Assembly: GCA_009929375.1 (NCBI GenBank)
Contig: SAAO01000013.1
Location: 1-64,000 of the forward strand
DNA: 64,000 nt
From: Bacteroidia bacterium
GTDB taxonomy: Bacteria > Bacteroidota > Bacteroidia > Bacteroidales > Paludibacteraceae
Direction: 5' to 3'
The notes beneath the pieces are model-generated. The model worked only from the letters and a program-made list of their open reading frames with translations. It had not been told where the DNA came from and did not search any database. Below are positions 37,948-48,876 of this stretch, in pieces (the first letter of the stretch is position 1; each line of letters opens with the position of its first letter). Both the position numbers and the translations under genes were made by a program.

Positions 37948-39771
37948 TTACTTTCCGAATAGCTTTTGCTGCAGGTCGGGGCGTTTCATTCGTTGTAAAT
38001 CCTGAATAATTTGTTGACGGTATTCACTTTTATACCAGAAGAAAAATTTCCGTTGATCGAGCTTTTCGCTTTTGCTGCGGGCTGTAAACACAGGTTCAAG
38101 TGTGTAAGGATGATAACCTGAGTAATATATCTCGGTAGCCACAGTCATTGGAGTGGGAGTGAAGTCCTGCACCTGTTCCAGTTTAAAGTCGAATTTCTTG
38201 GTTTGTATGGCCAGATCAGCCATATCCTCTTTCTTCGAAGCCGGATGACTCGATATAAAGTACGGAATAAGCTGCTGATTCATACCGGTTTCGCGGTTGA
38301 TACGATCGAAAATTGCCTTGAACTTACCAAAATATTCAAAAGAAGGTTTCCGCATTAGCTTTAATACATTGTCGGAAGTGTGTTCCGGAGCTACTTTCAG
38401 TCTGCCCGATACGTGGTTGGTAATCACCTCGCGCATATATTCCTCATGGCTGCGTTTTGTTTCTTCATCCTTGCTGTCACTCAGCAAAATATCGTAGCGT
38501 ATTCCGCTGCCAATAAACGACTTTTTGATGCCGGGAATCTTATCAACCGCACGATATACATCGGTCAGGCGGTTGTGATTCGTGTCGAGGTTAAAACATA
38601 CCTTGGGAAATATGCAGGAAGGTTTCTTACATTTCTTGCAAATTTCCATGTCTTTTCCCTTCATGCCATACATATTGGCCGAAGGACCACCCAAATCGCT
38701 TATGTAACCTTTAAAATCAGGCATTTCGGTCACTTTTTCCACTTCTTTCAGAATGGATGTTTTAGATCGGGAAACTATAAATTTTCCCTGGTGAGCCGAA
38801 ATGGTACAAAAAGCACAACCTCCGAAGCAACCACGGTGCATGTTTACCGAAAACTTAATCATTTCGTAGGCGGGAATGTGTTTATCCTTATATTTGGGAT
38901 GAGGAACACGCGTGTATGGCAAATCGAACGAAGCATCAAGTTCGGCTTCAGTAAGCGGTGCAAAAGGAGGATTTACAACAACCCAGCGGTTGCCTGTTTT
39001 CTGTAGCAGGCGGTTTGCTTCAATTCTGTTCGATTCTTCTTCGATGTGACGGAAGTTCGAAGCATATAATTTCTTGTCGCGCAAACAGGTTTCATGATCT
39101 ACCAGCGTGATGTCTGTCCATTTCGAGGTCGGTACTTCTTTTTTTATAAATGAAGATTGCGGAATGTCAGTAAGCTCTGCGAATGTTTTTCCGGCATTAA
39201 TCTTAGTGAGTAATTCGCGGAGTGGTTTCTCACCGTTACCATAAATCAACATATCAGCACCTGAATCAATCAATATGCTGGGCATCAGCTTGTCCGACCA
39301 GTAATCGTAATGTGTAAAGCGTCTCAGTGAAGCTTCAATTCCACCAATTAACAGAGGTACATCAGGATAAAGCTTTTTCAGTATATTGCAATATGTAATA
39401 GTGGCATAATCGGGACGTAAACCCTGTTTTCCATCAGGAGAATATGCATCGTTCGAACGTAATCTTTTGTTGGCTGTGTAGTGATTTACCATTGAGTCCA
39501 TATTTCCGGCAGTCACCGCAAAAAATAATCTGGGACGACCCATTTTTTTGAAGTCGCGAAGGTCGTCGCGCCAGTTAGGCTGTGGTACAATCGCCACTTT
39601 CAGGCCTTCAGCTTCAATAATGCGTCCTATCACAGCAGCTCCGAATGCAGGATGGTCGATATAAGCATCGCCGGTGAACAAAACAATGTCCACTTCATTC
39701 CAGCCACGTATTTCAAGTTCTTTTTTTGTTGTTGGTAAAAAATCGGTAAGTAAATATGTCTTTTGAGGCAT
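37948..39771 (-). CDS. YgiQ family radical SAM protein
   Basis: NMHRGCFGGCAFCTISAHQGKFIVSRS (CxxxCxxC), YISDLGGPSANMYGMKG, KVAPEHTSDNVLKLMRKP. Confidence 0.95.
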   Translation of the reverse strand: MPQKTYLLTDFLPTTKKELEIRGWNEVDIVLFTGDAYIDHPAFGAAVIGRIIEAEGLKVAIVPQPNWRDDLRDFKKMGRPRLFFAVTAGNMDSMVNHYTANKRLRSNDAYSPDGKQGLRPDYATITYCNILKKLYPDVPLLIGGIEASLRRFTHYDYWSDKLMPSILIDSGADMLIYGNGEKPLRELLTKINAGKTFAELTDIPQSSFIKKEVPTSKWTDITLVDHETCLRDKKLYASNFRHIEEESNRIEANRLLQKTGNRWVVVNPPFAPLTEAELDASFDLPYTRVPHPKYKDKHIPAYEMIKFSVNMHRGCFGGCAFCTISAHQGKFIVSRSKTSILKEVEKVTEMPDFKGYISDLGGPSANMYGMKGKDMEICKKCKKPSCIFPKVCFNLDTNHNRLTDVYRAVDKIPGIKKSFIGSGIRYDILLSDSKDEETKRSHEEYMREVITNHVSGRLKVAPEHTSDNVLKLMRKPSFEYFGKFKAIFDRINRETGMNQQLIPYFISSHPASKKEDMADLAIQTKKFDFKLEQVQDFTPTPMTVATEIYYSGYHPYTLEPVFTARSKSEKLDQRKFFFWYKSEYRQQIIQDLQRMKRPDLQQKLFGK

Positions 39772-40028
39772 GGTTGAGTTGTTTATAAAATAGTAAAAAT
39801 AGTCCGGAGTTATCAACATTTCATTTCAAGCCACTCCAAACGTATTTTAATCAACAAAGATACAAACAAATAAGTTCAAAAATTACATCGAAGCAATCAG
39901 CATTTCATAAATGTTGGTATTGTCACTGACTTTCAGCATATCAGCATGTTGTCACATTTGCACATCTTTTTCCGAACATTTCTTCAGTGCATACGTTTTC
40001 TTATATGTAATATAAATAGATAAAAAAG

Positions 40029-41027
40029 ATGAGTGTGAAAGTAGCGTTTTTTGATACAAAGTCGTACGACGAGAGTTCGTTTAATAAGGTCAACCAAAAG
40101 TATGGTTATGATATTAAGTACTTTAAAGGGCATTTGAATATAAATAATGTGGCTTTGACCAAAGGAATGGATGTGGCTTGTATTTTTGTAAATGCAGTGG
40201 CAGATGCCCCTGTAATTGATGAACTGGTGGCCAATGGTGTTAAACTTATTGCACTGCGTTGTGCAGGTTACAACAATGTGGACCTGAATGCAACACGTGA
40301 TAGAATAAAAGTAGTGCGTGTTCCCGCTTATTCACCCTATGCAGTGGCTGAACACACTCTGGCACTGATGCTTACACTTAACCGAAAAACGCATCGTGCC
40401 TATAACCGAACCCGCGAAGGGAACTTTGCGCTATCGGGATTAATGGGCTTCGATATGTATGGAAAGACTGCGGGGATTATCGGAACCGGAAAAATAGCTA
40501 AAATTCTGATTAAAACACTTCGCAGTATGGGCATGGAAATTTTGGCCTACGATTTATTCCCAGATAATGATTTTGCAGCGCGTGAAGGCATAAAATATGT
40601 ATCGCTTGACGAACTTTATGCAAACTCAGATATAATTTCGCTGCACTGTCCGCTTACAAAAGAAACAGAATATATTATAAACGATGAAGCCATTGCCAAA
40701 ATGAAGAACGGTGTCATGATGATTAATACCGGACGTGGAAAACTAATTGATACGCAGGCTTTGATCAAGGGACTGAAAAGCAAAAAGATTGGCTCTGCAG
40801 GGCTCGATGTGTACGAAGAGGAGAGTGAGTATTTTTTTGAGGATCGCTCGAACAGGGTTATGGACGACGATGTGCTTGCCCGTCTGCTCTCGTTCAATAA
40901 TGTGGTGGTGACTTCGCACCAGGCTTTTTTTACTCAGGAAGCTCTAGAAAATATCGCCGAAACAACACTGAAAAACATTCAGGACTTTATTGAAGGGCGC
41001 GAATTGATCAATGAAGTGAAATTGTAG
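40029..41027 (+). CDS. 2-hydroxyacid dehydrogenase (D-lactate dehydrogenase-like)
   Basis: GIIGTGKIAKILIKTLRSMG, LHCPLTKETEYIIN, MINTGRGKLIDTQAL, SHQAFFT. Confidence 0.93.
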   Translation: MSVKVAFFDTKSYDESSFNKVNQKYGYDIKYFKGHLNINNVALTKGMDVACIFVNAVADAPVIDELVANGVKLIALRCAGYNNVDLNATRDRIKVVRVPAYSPYAVAEHTLALMLTLNRKTHRAYNRTREGNFALSGLMGFDMYGKTAGIIGTGKIAKILIKTLRSMGMEILAYDLFPDNDFAAREGIKYVSLDELYANSDIISLHCPLTKETEYIINDEAIAKMKNGVMMINTGRGKLIDTQALIKGLKSKKIGSAGLDVYEEESEYFFEDRSNRVMDDDVLARLLSFNNVVVTSHQAFFTQEALENIAETTLKNIQDFIEGRELINEVKL

Positions 41028-41068
41028 TGGTTTCTGATTTATTTTACCCAATCGTAAATAATATAGCA

Positions 41069-41108
41069 AAAAAGCCGGAGCAACTAAATGTAGTCTCCGG
41101 CTTTTTTT
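41069..41108. terminator. Bidirectional terminator
   Basis: AAAAGCCGGAG...CTCCGGCTTTTTTT. Confidence 0.9.
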
Positions 41109-41147
41109 ATATAGATAGATCAATTAAAGTGATTTATTATCAATTGC

Positions 41148-42158
41148 TTACTGATATTGGATGTAAATAGGTTGTGGTTTTAGTTTCATTAAATCCTCTG
41201 CTGTCAGCATTACATTCGGTGACTTTTTCAGGTCGTTTTTGTAGAACAGTTTGAATCCTGTAAACTGCACAGGTTCCTTGTGAATGTACAGTTTGTAAGT
41301 ACTGCGCTTAAGTACAGGTTCGCCCCAACCATCCATATGCATTACAATTTGTACTTCGGGCTTCAACTTTATATTTTTGTGATTTTTTACCATTCCCTGT
41401 GTAAAACGGTGTACCACAAGTACTTTTGGTGGCAGATTGTTGTCTTTTACAAGTTTGGCCAGATAGTCAGAACAATAGTTTACATCCTCAGCATCGATCG
41501 AACCAATTTTTTTGCCCGGAATGCTGCCATCTTTCATCGAAAATTCAGGGTCGATACCCAAATGAACGTGTGGCATTTTTAAATATTTCTCAAGTCGTGG
41601 AACTTCGTTCTGATATGTGCTCTGACATACCTGAATGTCCAGAAAAACAATTGCATCCCGCATGGCAGCAATTTTAAGTGCTGAATCAATTTGTTCTTCG
41701 GGCATACGTTTACAATATGTGTTGTCGCTCATGGGAATTCCCTGCGCAACCACAGCAATATAATGTATTGCAGGCTGAACGGGTGTTTTTGGGTCGGCTT
41801 TTTCCCATGCCGCTTTTTCCACATCGAAACGTCTCCAAAGTTCGTCTGGCGCATATTCGCCCAGTATTCCCATTTTTTTTGAATACAGATTGCCGTAATA
41901 GGCTACAATGCGTTTAAATGGCAAAATAGCTCCATTAAGCGGAAGCGGTTGGTTTTTTACAGGCCATAAACCAGTAGTGTCGCCATTGATTATTTCATTT
42001 ACTTTACTGAAATACTGAGCTGAGTCGACAGTTGCAGACTGAATAATTTCTTCGGTTTCTTCAGTATCTTTTTCGCCTTTGGCATGTTTTTCCGACCCGG
42101 TTTTTGGCTGACAGGCAGCTAGTGAGATTACAAATAGATAAAAAGCTATTTTCTTCAT
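41148..42158 (-). CDS. Uncharacterised lipoprotein, possible TIM-barrel-like fold
   Basis: Lipobox SLAACQP; conserved-looking blocks HVHLGIDPEFSM, PGKKIGSIDAEDVNY, VLVVHRFTQGMV. Confidence 0.6.
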   Translation of the reverse strand: MKKIAFYLFVISLAACQPKTGSEKHAKGEKDTEETEEIIQSATVDSAQYFSKVNEIINGDTTGLWPVKNQPLPLNGAILPFKRIVAYYGNLYSKKMGILGEYAPDELWRRFDVEKAAWEKADPKTPVQPAIHYIAVVAQGIPMSDNTYCKRMPEEQIDSALKIAAMRDAIVFLDIQVCQSTYQNEVPRLEKYLKMPHVHLGIDPEFSMKDGSIPGKKIGSIDAEDVNYCSDYLAKLVKDNNLPPKVLVVHRFTQGMVKNHKNIKLKPEVQIVMHMDGWGEPVLKRSTYKLYIHKEPVQFTGFKLFYKNDLKKSPNVMLTAEDLMKLKPQPIYIQYQ

Positions 42159-42182
42159 TTTATATTATTTAGAAGGTTATAT

Positions 42183-43004
42183 TTAAAAGTTTCGTTTAAT
42201 TGATTTCATAAGCGAATTTGTGCTGATATCGGGAATAATTACCCTTCGTACAGTTTGCAGCGGATAAACAGAATCGCGTTTTTGCGACAGGATGAACGAC
42301 AGTTTGAAATGCTCCTGAAGTTTTGCTGCACTTTCGGTATTGAAAACGCCATTCGGATAAGCCCAGTAATCAACCTGTTTATGAGTTATCTGCGATAGTT
42401 TCTGTATGGGCTTGTTGACATTCGTTTCCCAGTCTGCATCAGTTTTATATTTTGTAGCCATTGTATGATCCATGCTGTGAAGACCAATTTCGTGGCCACG
42501 AGCAGCCAGAGTGGCTATTTGCGTGGTATCCATATAGTTTTTCTTATTCAGGGTAATGGTCATAATAAAGAAAACGCCCCTGAAGCCGTATTTTTCCATT
42601 ACAGGAGCAGCAATTTCGAAGTGTTCGGTACGCGAATCGTCGAAAGTGATCATCACTGACTTGTCCGGGATCGCTTTGTTATAAACCAGATAATCGTACA
42701 ATTGTGTAGGCTGAATACTTGTATATCCGCTATCAGAGAGCGCCTTCATGTGGGCTTCGAGAGTGGCAGGAGTAATGCTGTAATCTCCTTTTGTTTCATT
42801 GTCGATGCGATGATAGCAGAGTACAGGAACCTGTGGCTTTTCGAGAATCTGTTGCGCAGTGTTTTTTGTGACTACAGCAGTTTTATTTACAATCACCGTG
42901 TCGGTGAGAGCTTTGTCTGCGTTATGATTATCCTGCGATTTTTTACATGAAAACATACTGAAAAGAAGGATAAATGAAGTAAATAAAATTTGTTTTTTAT
43001 TCAT
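42183..43004 (-). CDS. Polysaccharide deacetylase family lipoprotein
   Basis: Lipobox MFSCKK; VPVLCYHRI, VMITFDDSRTEHFE, GHEIGLHSMDH NodB motifs. Confidence 0.9.
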   Translation of the reverse strand: MNKKQILFTSFILLFSMFSCKKSQDNHNADKALTDTVIVNKTAVVTKNTAQQILEKPQVPVLCYHRIDNETKGDYSITPATLEAHMKALSDSGYTSIQPTQLYDYLVYNKAIPDKSVMITFDDSRTEHFEIAAPVMEKYGFRGVFFIMTITLNKKNYMDTTQIATLAARGHEIGLHSMDHTMATKYKTDADWETNVNKPIQKLSQITHKQVDYWAYPNGVFNTESAAKLQEHFKLSFILSQKRDSVYPLQTVRRVIIPDISTNSLMKSIKRNF

Positions 43005-43054
43005 TGAAATATAGTATTTTATATTGTATAATCTGAATTTATTATTTATAGATA

Positions 43055-44407
43055 TCAATGTTTAATTTTTCCGATAAATGACTGGTAAATCTGCTCATGA
43101 ATGCGCGGACGAATCTTCATTCGTGCCAGCTTATTTACTGCATCAGAAGGATAGGTACGATTGCTGAGAAAAACAAAAATCATGTTGTTTTTGGGGTCAA
43201 CCCAAACGCAGGTTCCGGTGTAACCGGTATGTCCCACCACAGCCATTGGGGCTGAAGTTCCGCAGGGATTCGTAGTTGGTTTGTTTGGTGTGGGTTTTGC
43301 AAATCCAAGTCCGTGCAATCTGTCGGGCGAAGTACTATCGATAAACAATCTGCAGGTTGCTTCACTCAGATATCTTTTTCCATCGAGTTCGCCACCGTTC
43401 AGCAGCATTTGATAAAGAGCAGCGATGTCACGGGCATTACCAAAAAGGCCGGCATTTCCCGAAACATTTCCCAAAAATGCAGCTGCAGGATCGTGTACAT
43501 AGCCTTTGAGGGCATTGTTGCGAAACGAATCAAATCTTACTGTAGGAGCAATGCGGTCGGCATTATGGTTGCGAAGTGGTAGATATGTGAGATTTTGTAA
43601 ACCCATTGGCTCATAAAACTCTTTTTTGAGAAACTGGTCCAATGACATACCACTGATCTGTTCGGCGATTTCTTTCAGTAATATGAAATTAATGCAGCTA
43701 TATACATATTGAGGTGCTCCCAGAGTTGTTTCGGCTATCATTTGCATGGCCAGCGAATGGCTTGATTTATGCAGAAATAAACTGTCGCCGGCCTGATACG
43801 GAAAATCTTCAGAATATACTTTCGATGCCATTCCTGACTTGAATCTGATAGCTTTATTGCCCGGTACAGGTTCATCTCTTTCAGGAATATTCAGAGTCGC
43901 TATGTTTTTTGTAATTACTAACCGATTAAAATTCAGATAGGAGGGAAGTCCGCTGGAATGAAAAAGTAAGTCCTGAATTGTAATGTCTGATTTGTCGCTG
44001 AACTGCAAAAACTTAAGATATTCCGACGCTTTATCCTCAGGCTTTAGTTTGCCGGCATCGTATAGTTTCATTATGGCAAAAAGCGTAGCAGTAGTCTTGG
44101 TGAGCGAGGCTAAATCATAAAGGGTATTTGCATTTACCGGTTGTGGATTTTCGTAAGTCAGTCGGCCGAAAGCGCGATCGTACACAATTTGTCCATCCTT
44201 CATAACCAAAACCTGACAACCGGGATAGGCATGCGCATTGAGGCCTTCTTTTACGATATTGTCAATCAGTGATAGTTTGGCTGTGCTTAGTCCGGTCGTT
44301 TCTGGTCGTACAGTTTTGTAAGTGCGCACAAACAGAGAATCTCCGGCTATTGCAAGTGTAAATTGTAAACAAAACAGAATCAGGAGTATAATATGTTGTT
44401 TGCTCAT
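43055..44407 (-). CDS. Serine hydrolase (class C beta-lactamase family)
   Basis: LYDLASLTKTTATLFA (SxxK), YSCINFILL (YxN-like), GHTGYTGT. Confidence 0.9.
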   Translation of the reverse strand: MSKQHIILLILFCLQFTLAIAGDSLFVRTYKTVRPETTGLSTAKLSLIDNIVKEGLNAHAYPGCQVLVMKDGQIVYDRAFGRLTYENPQPVNANTLYDLASLTKTTATLFAIMKLYDAGKLKPEDKASEYLKFLQFSDKSDITIQDLLFHSSGLPSYLNFNRLVITKNIATLNIPERDEPVPGNKAIRFKSGMASKVYSEDFPYQAGDSLFLHKSSHSLAMQMIAETTLGAPQYVYSCINFILLKEIAEQISGMSLDQFLKKEFYEPMGLQNLTYLPLRNHNADRIAPTVRFDSFRNNALKGYVHDPAAAFLGNVSGNAGLFGNARDIAALYQMLLNGGELDGKRYLSEATCRLFIDSTSPDRLHGLGFAKPTPNKPTTNPCGTSAPMAVVGHTGYTGTCVWVDPKNNMIFVFLSNRTYPSDAVNKLARMKIRPRIHEQIYQSFIGKIKH

Positions 44408-44522
44408 TAAATGCTTTCAGTTGGCTTGAAAAAACAGATTGTCAGCTTAATTATTTTGAAAGTTCAAATTTAGGAAAAATTTCATAATTCAAACTATTAA
44501 TCAGTTCAATTTTTTAAACAAA

Positions 44523-44558
44523 AAAACAGCATCAAAGCTGGTGTCTGATGCTGTTTTA
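44523..44558. terminator. Terminator-like hairpin downstream of panB
   Basis: AAAACAGCATCA...TGATGCTGTTTTA. Confidence 0.75.
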
Positions 44559-44638
44559 TATTATTTCAAAATGGAATAATGAAACAAGGGGATAATGAAA
44601 CCTTAAACCCTGAATCCCGAACCTGAAACTCAGAGTTG

Positions 44639-45457
44639 TTAATATTGTTCCTTTTCGTTCGGGAAGTCACCTGATTTCACATCTTCCACATATTTTCCGA
44701 TTGCGTCGTTCATAATGGCCTGTACGTTGGCGTAGCGACGCAGGAAACGTGGTGAAAAATCCTGATTCAGACCAATCATATCGTGTAAAACCAATACCTG
44801 ACCGTCGACACCACCTCCGGCACCAATACCAATTACAGGAATGGTTAGTTCGGAAGCAATTTGAGCTGCAAGTTTTGCAGGCACTTTTTCGAGTACAATA
44901 GCAAAACAGCCTGCATCCTCAAGTAAATGCGCATCACGGATAAGTTTCTCAGCTTCTGCTTCTTCCTGAGCACGCACTGTGTACGATCCGTATTTGTTTA
45001 TGGACTGTGGCATAAGTCCCAAATGTCCCATAACAGGAATACCGGCACTCAGAATGCGTTTTACTGAATCCAGAATTTCCTCTCCACCTTCGAGTTTAAG
45101 GCAGTCGCCGTGTGTTTCCTTCATAATACGAATGGCTGAAGCAATGGCTTCTTTCGAGTTTCCCTGATAAGAACCGAAAGGCATGTCAACCACCACCAAA
45201 GCACGTTTCACTCCGCGAACAACCGATTTTGCAAGGAAAATCATTTGATCGAGTGTGATAGGTAATGTAGTTGTGTTTCCACACATTACATTTGAAGCAG
45301 AATCTCCCACAAGAATCACATCGACACCTGCATTGTCAACAATAGTGCCCATTGTGAAGTCGTATGCAGTGAGCATGCTTATTTTTTCACCACGCCTTTT
45401 CATTTCGAGTAATCGTTGAGTGGTCACTCTGCGTGGATTTTCATTATGTACTGACAT
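44639..45457 (-). CDS. panB: 3-methyl-2-oxobutanoate hydroxymethyltransferase
   Basis: [76 protein letters not shown]. Confidence 0.96.
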   Translation of the reverse strand: MSVHNENPRRVTTQRLLEMKRRGEKISMLTAYDFTMGTIVDNAGVDVILVGDSASNVMCGNTTTLPITLDQMIFLAKSVVRGVKRALVVVDMPFGSYQGNSKEAIASAIRIMKETHGDCLKLEGGEEILDSVKRILSAGIPVMGHLGLMPQSINKYGSYTVRAQEEAEAEKLIRDAHLLEDAGCFAIVLEKVPAKLAAQIASELTIPVIGIGAGGGVDGQVLVLHDMIGLNQDFSPRFLRRYANVQAIMNDAIGKYVEDVKSGDFPNEKEQY

Positions 45458-45729
45458 TTGTATTTTTATTTAAAAATTCAGTGTGCAAAGATATGGATTT
45501 AATTCTATAATACACAATATGAATACCTGTGTTTAAAATATATATGACAGAAAATCAGTATCTTATGTGATAAATTGTAACATAATTTAATATGGTAATC
45601 AGAATATAATCAATAGATTCGAATTTTTGTAATTTATTTGCCAGTCAAAACAGCTTTGAGAAGAATGAGAGTTTTCATATAAAATGCCGCTAATTTTAGA
45701 GATATATTATTTTTTTCGTATTTTAGAAT

Positions 45730-45737
45730 TATCTTTG
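45730..45737 (+). promoter_or_regulatory. -7 box (TAnnTTTG) for the WbpM/CapD-like gene
   Basis: TATCTTTG, 28 nt before the ATG. Confidence 0.45.
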
Positions 45738-45765
45738 CAATCAGTTATAAAATCACTTCAGGCCC

Positions 45766-47706
45766 ATGAAAGATATATTTGGCTTTATGAGAAGCAGTGA
45801 TATGTTTTCGCATATCACGTCTCTGAAGTACCTTCCGCGCTGGATAGTTTTGGTTTTAGATGTATTACTCTGTGTGTTTTCGTATTATGCATCTTGTCTG
45901 CTTTCCTCGCAACTGATAAATGATATACCTGATGTCAGAATTCTGAATTTCGTTGAAAGGCTGATTACATTACTGATATTTCAGGTCTTTTTTTTCTGGC
46001 TTTTTCATACTTATTCCGGGGTATTAAGGTATTCGGGATATGTTGACGCTGTAAAGTTGCTTTTTGCGGTGTTTTCAAATGTCATTTTAATAGCTTTTAT
46101 AACGTTTCTGGTCGAAAAAACGAACGATAACTTACTTTTCTTTTATTCCGGTTTACTCTTTTATGGTATAATAGCATTTCTGCTTTTGTTCTTTTTGCGC
46201 ATGACAGTGAAGATTGGATTCGATTATTTTAATCAGAATTCAGGTCAGATAACGCCTGTAATGATTTATGGAACAAAAAATGCTGCCATAGGTATTGCCA
46301 AAATGTTACTTTCGGTGCAGGGTGAAGTGAAATATAAACTTGTAGGTTTTATTGATGATGATCAGACTGCTACTGAGCGATTAATCAGAGGTGTAAAAGT
46401 TTACCCCATGAATGCTGAAGTGGTGAAAAAAGTAGTGGCTAAAAAAGCAAAGTCTATCATTGTTTCTCCATTGAAAATGAAAGAAATAAATCCGGAAAAA
46501 GATCTGGATATTTTTCTGAATAATAATATTTCTATTCTGACGCTTCCACCGGTAAGTATCTGGAACAATGAAGTCCCCAGCATTCAGCAGATTAAATCGG
46601 TGCAGATTGAAGATTTGCTTGAAAGGCCGCAAATCAATATCTCCACTGAGAATATTGAGGCTTTGCATAAAGATAAAGTAATACTTGTGACCGGAGCAGC
46701 AGGTTCAATAGGTAGTGAAATTGTAAATCAGGTAATTAAGTACAAACCAAAGTTGGTTGTATTGCTCGATCAGGCTGAATCGCCAATGCATAATTTACGG
46801 CTTGAGCTCGAAGAGAAGTACGAAGACCAGCATTTTAGTGTCTTTCTGGCTGATGTGCGTAATTTACAGCGAATGGATTATATGATGGACATGTATCGTC
46901 CGGATATTATTTACCATGCAGCTGCTTACAAACATGTGCCACTAATGGAAGATAATCCTGTTGAGAGTATCCAGGTGAATGTGGCCGGAACAAAAAATAT
47001 GGCCGATCTCGCCGTGAAATATAAAGTGGAGCGCTTTGTCATGGTTTCTACCGATAAGGCAGTGAATCCAACGAATGTGATGGGAGCATCGAAACGTATT
47101 GCCGAAATTTATGTACAGTCGCTTTACAGAAATCTGACGCAGCACAATGAGTTTTCACCGAAGTTTATTACCACCCGTTTTGGTAATGTATTAGGTTCGA
47201 ATGGTTCTGTTATTCCGCTGTTTAAGAGTCAGATAGAAAAAGGCGGACCGGTTACAGTGACACATCCTGAAATTATCAGGTATTTTATGACCATACCCGA
47301 AGCCTGTACGCTTGTACTCGAAGCTGGTGTAATGGGACACGGAGGCGAAATCTTTATATTCGACATGGGAAGCCCTGTTAAAATTGTAAATCTTGCCAAG
47401 AAAATGATCAGACTGGCAGGATTTGTACCTGAAGTGGATATAAAAATTGAGTTCACGGGCCTTCGTCCGGGCGAAAAGCTTTACGAAGAACTGCTGAACC
47501 ATAAGGAAAAAACAACGGAAACGCACAATCCGAAAATTATGATTGCGAAAGTTCAGGAGTATGATTACGAAGTAGTTACTGCTCAGATTGATGAATTGAT
47601 AGGATATAGCAGAAGTTGTAAAAATTTTCTCACAGTTTCGCAGATGAAGAAAATTGTACCAGAATTTAAAAGTAAAAACTCTCAATACGAACGTCTCGAC
47701 GTTTAA
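45766..47706 (+). CDS. Membrane-anchored nucleoside-diphosphate-sugar 4,6-dehydratase/epimerase (WbpM/CapD-like)
   Basis: N-terminal TM bundle; VLVTGAAGSIGSEIVNQ; YHAAAYKHVPLMEDNP; FVMVSTDKAVNPTNVMGASKR. Confidence 0.92.
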   Translation: MKDIFGFMRSSDMFSHITSLKYLPRWIVLVLDVLLCVFSYYASCLLSSQLINDIPDVRILNFVERLITLLIFQVFFFWLFHTYSGVLRYSGYVDAVKLLFAVFSNVILIAFITFLVEKTNDNLLFFYSGLLFYGIIAFLLLFFLRMTVKIGFDYFNQNSGQITPVMIYGTKNAAIGIAKMLLSVQGEVKYKLVGFIDDDQTATERLIRGVKVYPMNAEVVKKVVAKKAKSIIVSPLKMKEINPEKDLDIFLNNNISILTLPPVSIWNNEVPSIQQIKSVQIEDLLERPQINISTENIEALHKDKVILVTGAAGSIGSEIVNQVIKYKPKLVVLLDQAESPMHNLRLELEEKYEDQHFSVFLADVRNLQRMDYMMDMYRPDIIYHAAAYKHVPLMEDNPVESIQVNVAGTKNMADLAVKYKVERFVMVSTDKAVNPTNVMGASKRIAEIYVQSLYRNLTQHNEFSPKFITTRFGNVLGSNGSVIPLFKSQIEKGGPVTVTHPEIIRYFMTIPEACTLVLEAGVMGHGGEIFIFDMGSPVKIVNLAKKMIRLAGFVPEVDIKIEFTGLRPGEKLYEELLNHKEKTTETHNPKIMIAKVQEYDYEVVTAQIDELIGYSRSCKNFLTVSQMKKIVPEFKSKNSQYERLDV

Positions 47707-47728
47707 GAATAAATATTTGTAATTGAAA

Positions 47729-48808
47729 ATGAATTATATCAACCAGATAGTTACTCAAAACCCTTATTTAGTCATTATTGTTTCTTTTCTGATCGGACTG
47801 GCATTTATGCCTGTAGTATTGGATATTGCCCGAAAGCATAACTTTGTGGTGAAACCAAATAAACGTACGTCACATGAAGGAGCAATTCCCAATATTGGTG
47901 GAATCAATATTTTTGTTTCGTTTTTTATTACCGTCTTTCTTTTTTCTTTCGGAATTTTCAGTCAGTTACAATTTATTATTCTGGGCGTTTTTATCATTCT
48001 GATTGTTGGTTTTGTCGACGATTTAATAGACCTGAATGTGAGTTGGAAGCTTATTGGCGAGTTAGCATCAGCTTTTTTTCTTATTGTACTATCTGATATT
48101 CGTCTTACAAATCTTCACGGTTTTCTGGGTATTTACGAAATTGCTGACTGGCAGAGTTATCTTCTTTCATTTTTTGTATTTATTGTCATTATCAATGCTT
48201 TAAATCTGATTGATGGAATTGACGGGCTGGCTTCCGGTCTTGGTATTTTGTACAGCCTGTTCTTTGCTGTGTTTTTCATGCTTACAGGTAACGTAAACCT
48301 TGCAATATCAGCTTTTGCAATGGTTGGTTCTCTCGGAGTGTTTTTTATATATAATGTATTCGGAGGTAAAAGTAAAATATTCATGGGTGATTCCGGGTCG
48401 CTTTTACTCGGATATATGATTACACTGTATGTGTTCGAATTTTGTGAAATGAATGTTTATCAGCGTGTTCCGCTCGATTATTATATGGCAGCAGCCCCTG
48501 CAGTGGCAATATGTGTATTATCTGTACCGCTTTTCGATACGCTTCGTGTGATGTTAACCCGTATCAAAAAAGGAGTTTCACCGTTTCACCCCGATAAAAA
48601 TCACATTCATCACCTTTTGCTTAAGACCGGACTGAAGCATCGTCAGGTTACTTTTGTGCTGATTGTGGTTTCGTTATTTTTTATTGCACTTGGATTAGTG
48701 GCTAAAAACTGGGAAATAGGCATTCTGGTGCTTACTGCTTTTGTGATTGCCTGTGTGCTGACCTATATTTTATGGCGTATTGTCGATAGAAAAAATTCTG
48801 CTAAATAA
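47729..48808 (+). CDS. MraY/WecA-like undecaprenyl-phosphate glycosyl-1-phosphate transferase
   Basis: Polytopic; NKRTSHEGAIPNIGGINIF, GFVDDLIDL, NALNLIDGIDGLA, FMGDSGSLLLGY, HPDKNHIHHLLL. Confidence 0.93.
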   Translation: MNYINQIVTQNPYLVIIVSFLIGLAFMPVVLDIARKHNFVVKPNKRTSHEGAIPNIGGINIFVSFFITVFLFSFGIFSQLQFIILGVFIILIVGFVDDLIDLNVSWKLIGELASAFFLIVLSDIRLTNLHGFLGIYEIADWQSYLLSFFVFIVIINALNLIDGIDGLASGLGILYSLFFAVFFMLTGNVNLAISAFAMVGSLGVFFIYNVFGGKSKIFMGDSGSLLLGYMITLYVFEFCEMNVYQRVPLDYYMAAAPAVAICVLSVPLFDTLRVMLTRIKKGVSPFHPDKNHIHHLLLKTGLKHRQVTFVLIVVSLFFIALGLVAKNWEIGILVLTAFVIACVLTYILWRIVDRKNSAK

Positions 48809-48876
48809 CAGTACATCCATTTTTTCTATCCTGATAAATTCCCAATGATTTATTTAATTCTGAATTATTATCACCA

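Noticed and set aside
34871-39006. Long antisense ORFs opposite putA and the YgiQ-family gene (for example 35810..36271, 38380..39006)
   Set aside because: Cys/Phe/His-rich shadow translations of strong coding genes; typical antisense artefacts.
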